Shown: positions 52,239 to 61,977, counted from the stretch's first letter. The stretch: 64,000 bases of DNA from Fusobacterium mortiferum (GCF_016900045.1 NZ_JACSNP010000006.1:1-64000); one strand, 5' to 3'. Numbers and translations: made by a program. Notes: generated by a model not told the origin, from the sequence alone.

Positions 52239-52844
52239 ATGAAGATAAAACAAGCTGAATTTGTAAAATCTGCAGTTTATGAGAAAGATTATCCAATGGA
52301 ACTTAATAATATGGAGTTTGCTTTTGTAGGTCGTTCAAATGTAGGGAAATCTTCTCTTATAAATAGTATAACTGGAAGAAAAAAACTTGCAAAAACAAGT
52401 AAGACACCAGGAAGAACACAACTTATAAACTATTTCAAAGTAAATAATGAGTTTTATATAGTTGATTTACCTGGATATGGATTTGCAAAAGTACCCAAAG
52501 AGATGAAGACTGAATGGGGAAAAACAATGGAAAGATATGTAGCAAGTGATAGAAAAAAACTTGTTTTTGTTCTATTGGATATAAGAAGAGTTCCAAGTGA
52601 AGAGGATATGGAGATGCTTGTTTGGTTAGATCATCATGATATACCATTCAAGATAATCTTTACGAAAATGGACAAAGTATCTAATAATGAAAAGTTTAGA
52701 TGTTTAAAAGATATAAGAAAAAAAGTGGAATTTCACAATGATGATGTGTTTTTCCACTCATCACTTAATGATACAGGAAAAGATGAGATTTTAAATTATA
52801 TAGATTCTCTTCTTATTAAAGAGGAGATAAAAGAGGAGGCATAG
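52239..52844 (+). CDS. engB: Ribosome biogenesis GTPase YsxC/EngB
   Basis: GTPase acting in 50S assembly. The 201 residues show G1 GRSNVGKSS, G2/G3 TPGRTQLINYF and DLPGYGFA, and G4 TKMDK, in the TRAFAC-type order. It is 15 nt after lon and is immediately followed by valS without a gap; the RBS of valS lies inside its last codons. Confidence 0.96.
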   Translation: MKIKQAEFVKSAVYEKDYPMELNNMEFAFVGRSNVGKSSLINSITGRKKLAKTSKTPGRTQLINYFKVNNEFYIVDLPGYGFAKVPKEMKTEWGKTMERYVASDRKKLVFVLLDIRRVPSEEDMEMLVWLDHHDIPFKIIFTKMDKVSNNEKFRCLKDIRKKVEFHNDDVFFHSSLNDTGKDEILNYIDSLLIKEEIKEEA

Positions 52845-55505
52845 ATGGAAGAGTTAAATAAGACATATTCTCCTAGAGAGATAGAGTCTAAATGGTACAA
52901 AATATGGGAAGATTCTAAGTATTTTGCTGGGAAAATGGAAGAAGGGAAAGAGAGCTATTCAATAGTTATACCTCCTCCAAATGTAACTGGAATCCTTCAT
53001 ATGGGGCACATATTAGATAACTCAATACAAGATACGTTAATAAGATATAAGAGAATGTGTGGATTTAACACTCTTTGGGTACCTGGATGTGACCATGCTG
53101 GTATAGCAACTCAAAATAAAGTTGAAAGAATGCTAGCTGAACAAGGGATATCAAAAGAGGATTTAGGAAGAGAAAAGTTCTTAGAAGAGACTTGGAAATG
53201 GAAAGAAAAATATGGTGGAATAATCACTAACCAACTTAGAAAAATAGGAGCTTCTCTAGATTGGGATAGAGAAAGATTTACTATGGACGAAGGACTTTCT
53301 AAAGCAGTTAGAAAAATATTTGTTGACCTATACAATGATGGATTAATCTATCAAGGGGAATACATGGTAAACTGGTGTCCTAGATGTGGAACAGCTCTAG
53401 CTGATGATGAAGTTGACCACGCTGAAAAAGATGGAAATCTATGGCACTTAAAATATCCAGTAAAAGATTCTGATGAGTATATTATAATAGCTACATCAAG
53501 ACCTGAAACTATGCTTGCTGACGTAGCTGTAGCAGTACATCCTGAAGATGAAAGATATAAGCACCTAGTTGGTAAAAAATTAGTTCTTCCATTAGTAGGA
53601 AGAGAGATTCCAGTAATAGCAGATGAGTATGTAGAGATGGAATTTGGTACAGGAGCTTTAAAAATAACTCCAGCTCATGACCCAAATGACTTCAACTTAG
53701 GTAAAAAATATGACCTACCTATTATAAACATGCTTACTCCAGAAGGAAATATAGTTGATGACTATCCTAAATATGCTGGAATGGATAGATTTGAAGCTAG
53801 AAAAGTAATAGTTAAAGAGTTAGAAGAGAGCGGAGTTCTTGTAAAGATAGAAAATATAAAACACAATGTAGGGCACTGCTATAGATGTTCAACTGTTGTT
53901 GAGCCAAGAGTTTCTAAGCAATGGTTTGTAAAGATGGAACCATTAGCTAAAAAAGCTTTAGAAGTAGTAAGAACTGGTGAGATAAAAATCATACCAAAAA
54001 GAATGGAAAAAATATATTTCAACTGGTTAGAAAATATAAGAGACTGGTGTATCTCTAGACAATTATGGTGGGGACACAGAATACCTGCATGGTATGGACC
54101 AGATAATCATATGTTTGTAGCTATGTCAGAAGAGGAAGCATATGCTCAAGCAAAAGCTCACTATGGAAAAGATGTAGAATTAGTACAAGAGGAAGATGTA
54201 TTAGATACTTGGTTCTCATCAGCATTATGGCCATTTTCAACTATGGGTTGGCCTGAAAAAACAAAAGAGCTTGAAACTTTCTATCCAACATCAACACTAG
54301 TAACAGGAGCAGATATCATATTCTTCTGGGTAGCTAGAATGATAATGTTCGGATTATATGAAATGAAGGAGATTCCATTTAAAAATGTGTTCTTCCATGG
54401 AATAGTTAGAGATGAAATTGGAAGAAAGATGTCTAAATCTTTAGGAAACTCTCCAGATCCATTAAACTTAATAGAAGAGTATGGAGCAGATGCAATAAGA
54501 TTCTCAATGATCTATAATACTTCTCAAGGACAAGATGTTCACTTCTCTGAAAAACTTTTAGAAATGGGAAGAAACTTTGGAAATAAAATTTGGAACGTTG
54601 CTAGATTCGTTATAATGAACTTAGAAGGATTTGATGTAAAATCTGTAAATAAAGATGAGTTAAAACTTGAATTAGTGGATAAATGGATATTCTCAAGATT
54701 AAATGAAACAACTAAAGAGGTTCATGCAAATCTTGATAAATTCCAACTTGATGATGCAGCTAAAGCTGTATATGAGTTCTTAAGAGGAGATTTCTGTGAC
54801 TGGTATGTAGAGCTTGCAAAAGTAAGACTATATAACGATGAGGAGTCTGGAAAAGAGTCTAAATTAACAGCACAATATGTGTTATGGACAGTATTAGAAG
54901 CTGGATTAAAACTTCTACACCCATTTATGCCATTTATAACAGAGGAAATTTGGCAAAAGATAAAAGTAGAGGGAGAAACAATAATGTTATCTCAATTCCC
55001 AGTTGTTGATGAAACACAAATTAATCCTGAAGTAGTAAACTCGTTCAAATATATTCAAGGAGTAATTTCTTCTCTAAGAAATATAAAAGCTGAAATGGGA
55101 ATATCTCCAGCTAAAGAGGTAAAAGTAGTTATAAAAACTTCTGATGAAAATGAATTAAAAACTTTAGAGGATAACTATCTATTTATCACAAAGTTAGCTA
55201 AAATAGAAGAGATGACTTATGGTAAAGATGTTGCTAAGCCAGATCAAAGTGGATTTAGAGTAACTGGAAATTCAGAGGTATATATGATACTTACTGGACT
55301 TTTAAATGTGGAAGCTGAAATTAAGAAAATTACAGAGCAAATAGAAAAAGTTCAAAAAGATCTAGATAAAGTAAATGCTAAATTAGCAGATGAGAGATTT
55401 ACTTCTAAAGCTCCAGCTCACATCTTAGAAAGAGAAAGAAGAATTCAAAAAGAGTATCAAGATAAGATGGATAAATTAACTGAAAACTTAAAGAACTTTC
55501 AATAG
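52845..55505 (+). CDS. valS: Valyl-tRNA synthetase
   Basis: Class I aminoacyl-tRNA synthetase. The 886 residues have the HIGH motif in PPNVTGILHMGH near residue 50, the editing (CP1) domain with ATSRPETMLADVAVAV, the KMSKS motif in GRKMSKSLGNS near 530, an anticodon-binding domain, and the ValS-specific C-terminal coiled coil (about 815-880). No T-box leader precedes it; expression follows the clp/lon/engB transcript. Last gene before a strong terminator. Confidence 0.98.
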   Translation: MEELNKTYSPREIESKWYKIWEDSKYFAGKMEEGKESYSIVIPPPNVTGILHMGHILDNSIQDTLIRYKRMCGFNTLWVPGCDHAGIATQNKVERMLAEQGISKEDLGREKFLEETWKWKEKYGGIITNQLRKIGASLDWDRERFTMDEGLSKAVRKIFVDLYNDGLIYQGEYMVNWCPRCGTALADDEVDHAEKDGNLWHLKYPVKDSDEYIIIATSRPETMLADVAVAVHPEDERYKHLVGKKLVLPLVGREIPVIADEYVEMEFGTGALKITPAHDPNDFNLGKKYDLPIINMLTPEGNIVDDYPKYAGMDRFEARKVIVKELEESGVLVKIENIKHNVGHCYRCSTVVEPRVSKQWFVKMEPLAKKALEVVRTGEIKIIPKRMEKIYFNWLENIRDWCISRQLWWGHRIPAWYGPDNHMFVAMSEEEAYAQAKAHYGKDVELVQEEDVLDTWFSSALWPFSTMGWPEKTKELETFYPTSTLVTGADIIFFWVARMIMFGLYEMKEIPFKNVFFHGIVRDEIGRKMSKSLGNSPDPLNLIEEYGADAIRFSMIYNTSQGQDVHFSEKLLEMGRNFGNKIWNVARFVIMNLEGFDVKSVNKDELKLELVDKWIFSRLNETTKEVHANLDKFQLDDAAKAVYEFLRGDFCDWYVELAKVRLYNDEESGKESKLTAQYVLWTVLEAGLKLLHPFMPFITEEIWQKIKVEGETIMLSQFPVVDETQINPEVVNSFKYIQGVISSLRNIKAEMGISPAKEVKVVIKTSDENELKTLEDNYLFITKLAKIEEMTYGKDVAKPDQSGFRVTGNSEVYMILTGLLNVEAEIKKITEQIEKVQKDLDKVNAKLADERFTSKAPAHILERERRIQKEYQDKMDKLTENLKNFQ

Positions 55506-55587
55506 GATACAATATAAAAGAACTTTATAGAATCTAAAAATTATTCAAATATTGTTAGGATATTTAAAAAGAATAAAGATTAATAAA

Positions 55588-55628
55588 GGGGCTGTTGCAA
55601 TTTAAAATTTGCAGCAGCCCAAATTTTT
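55588..55628 (+). terminator. Terminator after valS
   Basis: GGGCTGTTGCAA (55588... within 55588-55600) pairs with TTGCAGCAGCCC (55609-55620), one wobble, followed by AAATTTTT. It is the clearest copy of the recurrent CTGTTG-type terminator. Confidence 0.85.
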
Positions 55629-55646
55629 AAAAATAGTGGAGGGATT

Positions 55647-56432
55647 ATGATAAAAGCTGTATTTTTTGATGTAGATGGAACATTAGTTAGTTTTAAAACT
55701 CATAAAGTTCCTCAAAGTACATTAGAAGCTATAAAAAAATTACAAGCAAAAGGAATAAAGGTATTTGTAGCAACTGGAAGACATCCTTCAATTCTTACTG
55801 AAGGGAATAATGTTCATGAGATAGATTTTGATGGATTTGTAACATTGAATGGACAGTATTGCTTTACAAAGGATAGAAAAGTTATATATGAAAATAATAT
55901 TTGTAGAGAGGATATTGTAGCTCTTTTAGAATTTTTAAAAGAAAATAGATTTCCATGTGCCTTTGTAGAGGATAGAGATACCTATATGAACTATATTGAT
56001 GATGTAGTAGTAAATCTTTTAAAAAGTGTAAATGTACCATTGCCTCCAATTGAGGATATAGAGAGAGCAAAAGATGGAAAGGTATTTCAATTAAATCCAT
56101 ATATCCCTGTAGAATTTGAAGCGGAGGTTATGAAGGTTTTACCTAATTGTGAAGCAACAAGATGGAGCCCAACATTTATTGATGTAATTCCAGCTGGTGG
56201 TGGAAAACATGTAGCTATTCAAAAAATAATGGAGTATTATGGCTATAAAAAAGATGAGATAATGGCTTTTGGTGATGGTGGAAACGATAAAACAATGCTT
56301 ATGACAGCGGGAATAGGTGTTGCAATGGGAAATGCTAATGAGGATGTGAAAGAGATAGCTGATTATGTTACAACATCAGTAGATAATGATGGGGTTTTAA
56401 ATGCATTAAAACATTTTAATGTAATAGAATAA
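55647..56432 (+). CDS. Cof-type HAD hydrolase (HAD-IIB sugar phosphatase)
   Basis: Predicted Mg-dependent phosphatase of sugar or nucleotide phosphates. Motif I FFDVDGTLV, motif II VATGR, and motif IV MAFGDGGNDKTML with TAGIGVAMGNA are all present; the C2B cap lies between motifs II and III. The 261 residues are typical of Cof/YbjI/YidA proteins. It stands alone between the valS terminator and a LysR gene. Substrate cannot be assigned. Confidence 0.92.
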   Translation: MIKAVFFDVDGTLVSFKTHKVPQSTLEAIKKLQAKGIKVFVATGRHPSILTEGNNVHEIDFDGFVTLNGQYCFTKDRKVIYENNICREDIVALLEFLKENRFPCAFVEDRDTYMNYIDDVVVNLLKSVNVPLPPIEDIERAKDGKVFQLNPYIPVEFEAEVMKVLPNCEATRWSPTFIDVIPAGGGKHVAIQKIMEYYGYKKDEIMAFGDGGNDKTMLMTAGIGVAMGNANEDVKEIADYVTTSVDNDGVLNALKHFNVIE

Positions 56433-56552
56433 GATATAAAATGAGGGTGTAATTTAATAAATTATTATACTTTAAAGAGATTTTATGATAGAATATATTA
56501 TATAATCTTCATTGATTATATATATAATTTTGAGTTTGGGGAGTTGGTAGCT

Positions 56553-57425
56553 TTGGATTTACATTACCTAAAAATATTTTATGAAGTAGCTAAAGAGAAG
56601 AGTTTTACAAAAGCTGCGAGTAAATTATATATAAACCAATCTGCTGTCTCTATTCAAGTTAAAAAATTTGAAGAGATATTAAATGCCAAACTTTTTGATA
56701 GAAGTTCAAAAAAGATAAAGTTAACATATACTGGTGAAGCTTTATATAAAATGGCAGAAGATATTTTTGATAAAGTGAAAAGAGCAGAAAAAGAGATAGC
56801 AAGGATAATTGATCTAGATAGAGCTAAGATTTCAATAGGAGCAACTTCAGTGATAGGAGAACCGTTAATTCCTAGATTGATGAAAGGGTTTTCAAAGGCA
56901 CATGAAGAGATAGAGTATGAGCTTACAATCGGTGATAAAAATTGGTTATTAAAACTTTTAAAAGAGGGAGATTTAGATATACTTATCATAGATGAGGAGC
57001 ATATAAATGATCCAAATTTAGAAGTGATAACTATTGAGAAAATGCCATATGTTCTTGTAAGTACAAAGGAATATCACAGCATGGAAAGTGTTGCAAAAGA
57101 TCCTCTAATAACAAGAAGAAATATTCCTAATAATAATGAAGCAATAGCAGCTATTGAAGATAAATATAGAGTAGCTTTTAATACAAAAATAAATGTAAAT
57201 GGAAGCTTGGAAGTAATAAAAGGTATGGTAAGAGAAGAGATTGGAAATGTAATTTTACCTTATTATGCTGTACATAAGGAGATAGAAAAGGGAGAGTTTA
57301 AAGTAATATATAAGGTTAATGATATAAAAGATGGATATCAAGCTGTTATTACAAAGGATAAGAAAAGTTTGATACAGATAATAAAATTCATTAATTTTAT
57401 ACAAGATTATAAGATTCAATTTTAG
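56553..57425 (+). CDS. LysR-family transcriptional regulator
   Basis: N-terminal winged helix (MDLHYLKIFYEVAKEKSFTKAASKLYINQSAVSIQVKKFE) followed by a linker helix and a periplasmic-binding-protein-like effector domain (about 90-290). The TTG at 56553 is preferred: GGGGAG ends 9 nt before it but touches the other in-frame TTG at 56544, and it puts the HTH at the usual distance from the N-terminus. gmhA follows by 9 nt on the same strand, which is unusual for LysR proteins, often divergent from their targets. Its regulon is unknown. Confidence 0.9.
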   Translation: MDLHYLKIFYEVAKEKSFTKAASKLYINQSAVSIQVKKFEEILNAKLFDRSSKKIKLTYTGEALYKMAEDIFDKVKRAEKEIARIIDLDRAKISIGATSVIGEPLIPRLMKGFSKAHEEIEYELTIGDKNWLLKLLKEGDLDILIIDEEHINDPNLEVITIEKMPYVLVSTKEYHSMESVAKDPLITRRNIPNNNEAIAAIEDKYRVAFNTKINVNGSLEVIKGMVREEIGNVILPYYAVHKEIEKGEFKVIYKVNDIKDGYQAVITKDKKSLIQIIKFINFIQDYKIQF

Positions 57426-57434
57426 GAGGTTTTT

Positions 57435-58010
57435 ATGAATTTATTGGAATCATATAAGACTGAGTTAACTCTTTTAGAAAATTTTATAAAAGAGGAAGAG
57501 GAGAGAAGAGAAACAGAAAAGGTTGCTAAAGCACTAGCTGATACATTTTTAAAAGGAAATAAGGTTTTAATATGTGGAAATGGTGGAAGTAACTGTGATG
57601 CATTACATTTTGCTGAAGAGTTTACAGGTAGATTTAGAGGGGATAGAAGAGCATTACCAGCTATAGCTATTTCAGATTCATCACATATTACATGTGTAGG
57701 AAATGATTATGGATTTGATTATATTTTCTCTAGAGGAGTAGAAGCATACGGAAAAGAGGGAGATATGTTCTTCGGTATCTCTACAAGTGGAAATTCTTCA
57801 AATGTTATAAAAGCTGTAGAAGTGGCAAAAGCAATGGGAATGAAAACATGTGTTCTATTAGGTAAAGATGGAGGAAAACTTAAAGGGATGTGTGATTATG
57901 AGTTTATAATCCCAGGTAAAACTTCAGATAGAGTACAAGAGATACATATGATGATACTTCACATTATAATTGAAGGTGTGGAGAGAATAATGTTTCCTGA
58001 GAATTATTAA
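57435..58010 (+). CDS. gmhA: Sedoheptulose-7-phosphate isomerase (GmhA-like)
   Basis: First step of ADP-heptose synthesis for LPS inner core, or a related SIS-domain sugar isomerase. The 191 residues hold a single SIS domain with ICGNGGSNCDALHFAEEFTGRF, the GmhA substrate loop with a zinc-binding neighbourhood, and the C-terminal RVQEIHMMILHIIIE. Length and motifs match GmhA rather than DiaA. No other heptose genes are adjacent. It supports a Gram-negative, LPS-bearing host. Confidence 0.9.
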   Translation: MNLLESYKTELTLLENFIKEEEERRETEKVAKALADTFLKGNKVLICGNGGSNCDALHFAEEFTGRFRGDRRALPAIAISDSSHITCVGNDYGFDYIFSRGVEAYGKEGDMFFGISTSGNSSNVIKAVEVAKAMGMKTCVLLGKDGGKLKGMCDYEFIIPGKTSDRVQEIHMMILHIIIEGVERIMFPENY

Positions 58011-58035
58011 AATAAAAGTGAATAGATAAATTTAT

Positions 58036-58084
58036 ACTACATCTTAAAACTTAGATAATCTAAAGTAATAGATGTAGTTTTTTA
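58036..58084 (+). terminator. Terminator after gmhA
   Basis: ACTACATCT (58036-58044) pairs with AGATGTAGT (58070-58078), with an inner TTAGAT/ATCTAA stem, followed by TTTTTTAT. Confidence 0.85.
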
Positions 58085-58120
58085 TATATTTATAAGAAAT
58101 TAGTGGGGGAATTAATTATA

Positions 58121-59200
58121 ATGGAGATATCAAAAAAAATAGCACAAAGTATTGTTTTTGAAATGAAAAAAATTATAGAGAAAGATTTGAATTTTATAGA
58201 TAGTAATGGAATAATAATTGCTAGTACAGATGATAAAAGAATAGGAAGTTATCATGAAGGAGGGAAACAGGTAGTATTAAAAAATGATATTGTAAAAGTT
58301 ACTAGAGATGAAGAATATATAGGAGCTAAAAAAGGGATAAATTTACCACTTAAATTTAACGGGGAGTTAATCGGAGTAATTGGAATTTCTGGAGAAACTA
58401 ACGAAGTTGAAAAATATGGACAAATTATAAAAAGAATGTCAGAAATTTTGATAAAAGAGGCATATATTTTAAAGAAAAATGAAGAGGAAAATGAAAAAGA
58501 AAAGTTATTTTTAGAGGGATTACTTTTTCAAAATAATTATTTATATAATCCAAATATTTTTTCTAAAGATTTAGAAGTTTTAGAAACAATAAGAAGTGGA
58601 GCAGTAATAGTAGGAAAATTAAAAAAAAGATATGAATTAGAGTTTGTAAAACAATTTTATGAAAAGGTTAGAGTAAAAGTAAAAAAAAATAATGGATATA
58701 TGATGATCAATCAAAATTTGATGATAATATTGATACTTTGTAAAACTAAAGAGAAAATAGAAGATTTTATTTCAGAATTTGAAAAAGAGGAAGAAATTAT
58801 ATTTGGAATAGGAGAGATAAAAACTCAAATAGGAGCACTAAAAGATTCATATTATGAGGGAAAAGAAGCCTTAGAATGGGGAACTAAAAATAAAGAAAAA
58901 ATTACTTTTTATAGAGAACTAGACTTAGAACTTATTGTAATGAATATATCAGAGGAATTAGTAAAAGTATATAGAAAGAAAATTTTTAAAAATTTAACAG
59001 AAAAAGAATTACAAGAGCTTAAAGAAATATTTTTACTGTATGAAAAAAATAATGGATCTCTTCAAAAAATAGCGAAAGCTTTATTTATTCATATCAATAC
59101 ACTTCAATATAAATTAAATAAATTTTCAGATAAAATAAATTTAGATATGAGAAAATATGAAGATTTTACCAAAATTAAAATAGGGTTTATGTTGAAATAA
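58121..59200 (+). CDS. CdaR-family (sugar-diacid type) transcriptional regulator
   Basis: Probable activator of the adjacent glycerate genes. The N-terminal part (about 1-130) resembles the sugar diacid recognition domain (AQSIVFEMKKIIEKDLNFIDSNGIIIASTD). The C-terminal PucR-type helix-turn-helix reads LQKIAKALFIHINTLQYKLNKFS. ATG 58121 is chosen: GGGGGA lies 10 nt upstream, whereas the in-frame GTG at 58103 overlaps that RBS. E. coli CdaR controls glycerate/glucarate genes, and here gntP-type permease and glycerate kinase genes follow, which supports the same role. Confidence 0.88.
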   Translation: MEISKKIAQSIVFEMKKIIEKDLNFIDSNGIIIASTDDKRIGSYHEGGKQVVLKNDIVKVTRDEEYIGAKKGINLPLKFNGELIGVIGISGETNEVEKYGQIIKRMSEILIKEAYILKKNEEENEKEKLFLEGLLFQNNYLYNPNIFSKDLEVLETIRSGAVIVGKLKKRYELEFVKQFYEKVRVKVKKNNGYMMINQNLMIILILCKTKEKIEDFISEFEKEEEIIFGIGEIKTQIGALKDSYYEGKEALEWGTKNKEKITFYRELDLELIVMNISEELVKVYRKKIFKNLTEKELQELKEIFLLYEKNNGSLQKIAKALFIHINTLQYKLNKFSDKINLDMRKYEDFTKIKIGFMLK

Positions 59201-59205
59201 AAAAA

Positions 59206-59219
59206 TGTTATATATAACA
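59206..59219. promoter_or_regulatory. 14-bp perfect palindrome upstream of the GntP-family gene
   Basis: TGTTATATATAACA is a complete dyad just after the regulator stop and about 125 nt before the permease start. It could be a CdaR or global regulator site; the surrounding 59220-59344 is extremely AT-rich and several TATAAT-like hexamers prevent naming one promoter. Confidence 0.35.
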
Positions 59220-59344
59220 AATAAAAATGCATAAAATATTTAAAAATTTGTTTTATATAATATTGTTATTTATATTTTTATTTTATAATATATAAATATA
59301 ATGTATGTAAAATAATCTAAATATATAAAAAAAGGAGGAAAAGA

Positions 59345-60601
59345 ATGATAACAATATCAGCTTTAGGAGCAGTTGTTGGGCTTGGAGTAGCAATAATACT
59401 AATTATAAAAAAGATAAACCCAGCATACTCATTAATTTTAGGATCAATTATAGGTGGTTTAGTAGGAGGAGCTAATATCTCTGAGACAGTTTCTTTGATG
59501 ATAACAGGAGCTCAAGGTATGATACCTGCAATATTAAGGATAATTACAGCTGGAGTTTTGGCTGGAGTTTTAATAGAAACAGGTGCAGCTAGTAAAATTG
59601 CAGAAACAATTATAGAAAAATTAGGAGAATCAAAAGCTATAATTGCTATAGTTTTATCAACTATGATACTTACAATGGTAGGGGTATTTATAGATGTATC
59701 TGTAATAACTGTAGCACCAATTGCTATGGCAATAGCAAAGAGAACAAATCTTTCAAGAACAGGAGTTTTAATAGCTATGGTAGGTGGAGGGAAAGCTGGA
59801 AATATAATGTCTCCAAATCCTAATGCAATAGCAGCAGCGGATGCTTTTAATATTCCTTTAACTTCAGTTATGATAGCAGGAATTATTCCAGCTATATTTG
59901 GGATAATAGTGAGTGTTATTATAGCTAAAGCTCTTTCTAAGAAGGGAAGCCAAATATCAGATGATGATTTAGGTAATAAAAAGATAGAGGAAGGACCAAG
60001 CTTTATAAGTGCAATTATTGGTCCAGTTGTTGCTATATTTCTTTTAGCTTTAAGACCAGTAGCTGGGATATCAATAGATCCTTTAGTAGCTTTACCTATA
60101 GGTGGATTAATAGGATGTCTAGCTATGGGAAAAATAAAACACTTCAATAGTTACTGTATATTTGGTTTAGGGAAAATGGTAGGAGTAGCAATTTTATTAA
60201 TAGGAACTGGAACTATATCAGGAATAATAGCAAATTCAGGATTGAAAGATGTATTAACAAATTTTTTAACATCTACAGGAGCACCAGCATATTTACTTGC
60301 TTCACTATCTGGAATATTAATGAGTGGAGCAACTGCTTCAACTACTTCAGGAACAGCTGTTGCAAGTCAAGTTTTTGGACCAACAATATTAAGTTTAGGA
60401 ATATTACCTGTAAATGCTGCAGCAATGATACATTCAGGAGCAACTGTTTTGGATCATTTACCACATGGAAGTTTTTTCCATGCAACAGGTGGAAGTGTGA
60501 ATATGGAGATGAAAGAGAGGTTAGCATTAATACCATTTGAATCATTAGTTGGACTTAGTTTAGCAGTTGTATCAGCAATAATTTATGGAGTATTATTCTA
60601 A
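59345..60601 (+). CDS. GntP-family permease (probable glycerate/gluconate transporter)
   Basis: Inner-membrane proton symporter for small sugar acids. The 418 residues contain about 12 hydrophobic segments and family blocks VGGGKAGNIMSPNPNAIAAADAF and SGATASTTSGTAVASQVFG, plus GATVLDHLPHGSFFHATGGSVNM near the end. GGAGGAAAAG precedes the ATG. The next gene, glycerate kinase, begins 13 nt later, so glycerate is the likely cargo (inference from context). Confidence 0.9.
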   Translation: MITISALGAVVGLGVAIILIIKKINPAYSLILGSIIGGLVGGANISETVSLMITGAQGMIPAILRIITAGVLAGVLIETGAASKIAETIIEKLGESKAIIAIVLSTMILTMVGVFIDVSVITVAPIAMAIAKRTNLSRTGVLIAMVGGGKAGNIMSPNPNAIAAADAFNIPLTSVMIAGIIPAIFGIIVSVIIAKALSKKGSQISDDDLGNKKIEEGPSFISAIIGPVVAIFLLALRPVAGISIDPLVALPIGGLIGCLAMGKIKHFNSYCIFGLGKMVGVAILLIGTGTISGIIANSGLKDVLTNFLTSTGAPAYLLASLSGILMSGATASTTSGTAVASQVFGPTILSLGILPVNAAAMIHSGATVLDHLPHGSFFHATGGSVNMEMKERLALIPFESLVGLSLAVVSAIIYGVLF

Positions 60602-60614
60602 GAGGGAGAGTATG

Positions 60615-61751
60615 ATGAAGATAGTATTAGCACCAGATTCATTTAAAGAGAGTATGACAGCAAATGAGTGTTGTATAGCAATAGAAAAAGGATTGAGAAA
60701 GGTTATTCCAAATTTAGAATGTGTGTTAGTTCCTATGGCAGATGGAGGAGAGGGAACAACTCAATCATTAGTTGATGCAACAGGTGGAGAGTTTTATATA
60801 ACGGAAGTAACTGGACCATTAGGAGAAACGAGAGAGGCACGTTTTGGAATACTTGGAGATAAAAAAATAGCAGTTTTAGAAATGGCAGCAGCAAGTGGTT
60901 TGGAATTAGTTCCAAGAGACAAAAGAGATGCTATGATAACTACTACATATGGAACAGGAGAGTTAATAAAAGCGGCTTTAGATAGAAATGTAGAGACTAT
61001 CTTAATAGGAATAGGAGGAAGTGCAACCAATGATGGAGGAGCAGGTATGATACAAGCTCTTGGTGGAAAACTTTTAGATATAGATGGTAAAGAGATAGGA
61101 TTTGGTGGAGGAGCATTATCTAAATTAGATAAAATAGATATTTCTAATTTAGATAAAAGATTGAAGAATACAAAAATAATAGTGGCTTGTGATGTACAAA
61201 ATCCATTGACTGGTCCTACAGGAGCATCTCATATTTTTGGAAAACAAAAGGGAGCTAATGAAGAACAAAGAGAAATATTGGATAACAATTTGAAACAGTA
61301 TGCTGAAATAATTAGAAGAGATGTAGGAGTAGATATAGAAAATATAGCAGGAGCAGGAGCTGCAGGGGGACTAGGAGCTGGATTAATGGCTTTTCTATCA
61401 GCAGAATTAAGAAAAGGGATTGATATAGTTATAGAGTATAGCAAACTAGAAGAGAAACTTCAAGGAGCAGATTTGGTTATAACTGGAGAGGGAAGCATAG
61501 ATGGTCAAACTAGATTTGGAAAAACACCATATGGAGTAGCTAGAATTGCTCAAAGATATGGTATTCCAGTAGTAGCCTTTGCAGGAAATATAGGAAATGA
61601 TGTAAATCTTCTATATGAATATGGATTTACAGCTATATTACCAATACTTCCGAGAGTAGAAACTTTAGAGAATGCAATTTTGAATGGTAAAGAAAATATA
61701 GAATATGCGAGTGAAAATTTAGGAAGAGTAATAAAAATTTATAAAAAGTAA
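60615..61751 (+). CDS. Glycerate kinase (GarK/GlxK family)
   Basis: Phosphorylates glycerate to 2- or 3-phosphoglycerate. The 378 residues from ATG 60615 begin KIVLAPDSFKESMTA, the family signature, followed by PMADGGEGT, IGIGGSATNDGGAGMIQALGG and GAGAAGGLGAGLMAFL. AGGGAG lies 6 nt before this ATG; the adjacent ATG at 60612 is also possible. Ends the CdaR-permease-kinase unit, which feeds glycerate into lower glycolysis. Confidence 0.95.
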   Translation: MKIVLAPDSFKESMTANECCIAIEKGLRKVIPNLECVLVPMADGGEGTTQSLVDATGGEFYITEVTGPLGETREARFGILGDKKIAVLEMAAASGLELVPRDKRDAMITTTYGTGELIKAALDRNVETILIGIGGSATNDGGAGMIQALGGKLLDIDGKEIGFGGGALSKLDKIDISNLDKRLKNTKIIVACDVQNPLTGPTGASHIFGKQKGANEEQREILDNNLKQYAEIIRRDVGVDIENIAGAGAAGGLGAGLMAFLSAELRKGIDIVIEYSKLEEKLQGADLVITGEGSIDGQTRFGKTPYGVARIAQRYGIPVVAFAGNIGNDVNLLYEYGFTAILPILPRVETLENAILNGKENIEYASENLGRVIKIYKK

Positions 61752-61774
61752 AATAATATATATATAAAATATAT

Positions 61775-61803
61775 TTTACTTGAAATATTATATGTTATAT
61801 AAT
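61775..61803 (+). promoter_or_regulatory. Promoter of the lysine riboswitch/lysA transcript
   Basis: TTTACT (61775-61780), 17-bp spacer and exact TATAAT (61798-61803); transcription would start at about 61810, right at the aptamer. Confidence 0.7.
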
Positions 61804-61810
61804 AGCAAAA

Positions 61811-61977
61811 ATGATAGAGGTGCAATTGACATAAGTAGTATCTCGGAGTTTGACAGACTTTGAGGAGATATGAAAGGGGAGATTGCCGAAATGAAAATCA
61901 AGGTCAAAGGATTTTTGTTGGTAATTCAGATAAGATCTGCTTTACTGTCATTGAAAATTTCAATGGAGAGCTATCTA
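61811..61977 (+). ncRNA. Lysine riboswitch (L-box) aptamer upstream of lysA
   Basis: Conserved landmarks appear in order: GATAGAGGTGC (61813-61823), AAGTAGTATC, GAGGAGATATGAAAGGGGAGATTGCCGAA split by normal loops, AAGGTC, TTTTTGTTGG, TCTGCTTTACTGTCATTG and the closing GGAGAGCTATCT. P1 pairs GATAG (61813-61817) with CTATC (61971-61975). Lysine binding should favour the downstream terminator and shut off lysA. Confidence 0.95.

Noticed and set aside
59220-59344. Tandem AT-rich TATA-like hexamers before the GntP gene as specific promoters
   Set aside because: The stretch is almost entirely A/T, so several matches are expected by chance and none has a convincing -35.
59512-60147. 211-codon minus-strand frame opposite the GntP-family gene
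   Set aside because: Antisense shadow of a hydrophobic permease; no start signals or family resemblance.
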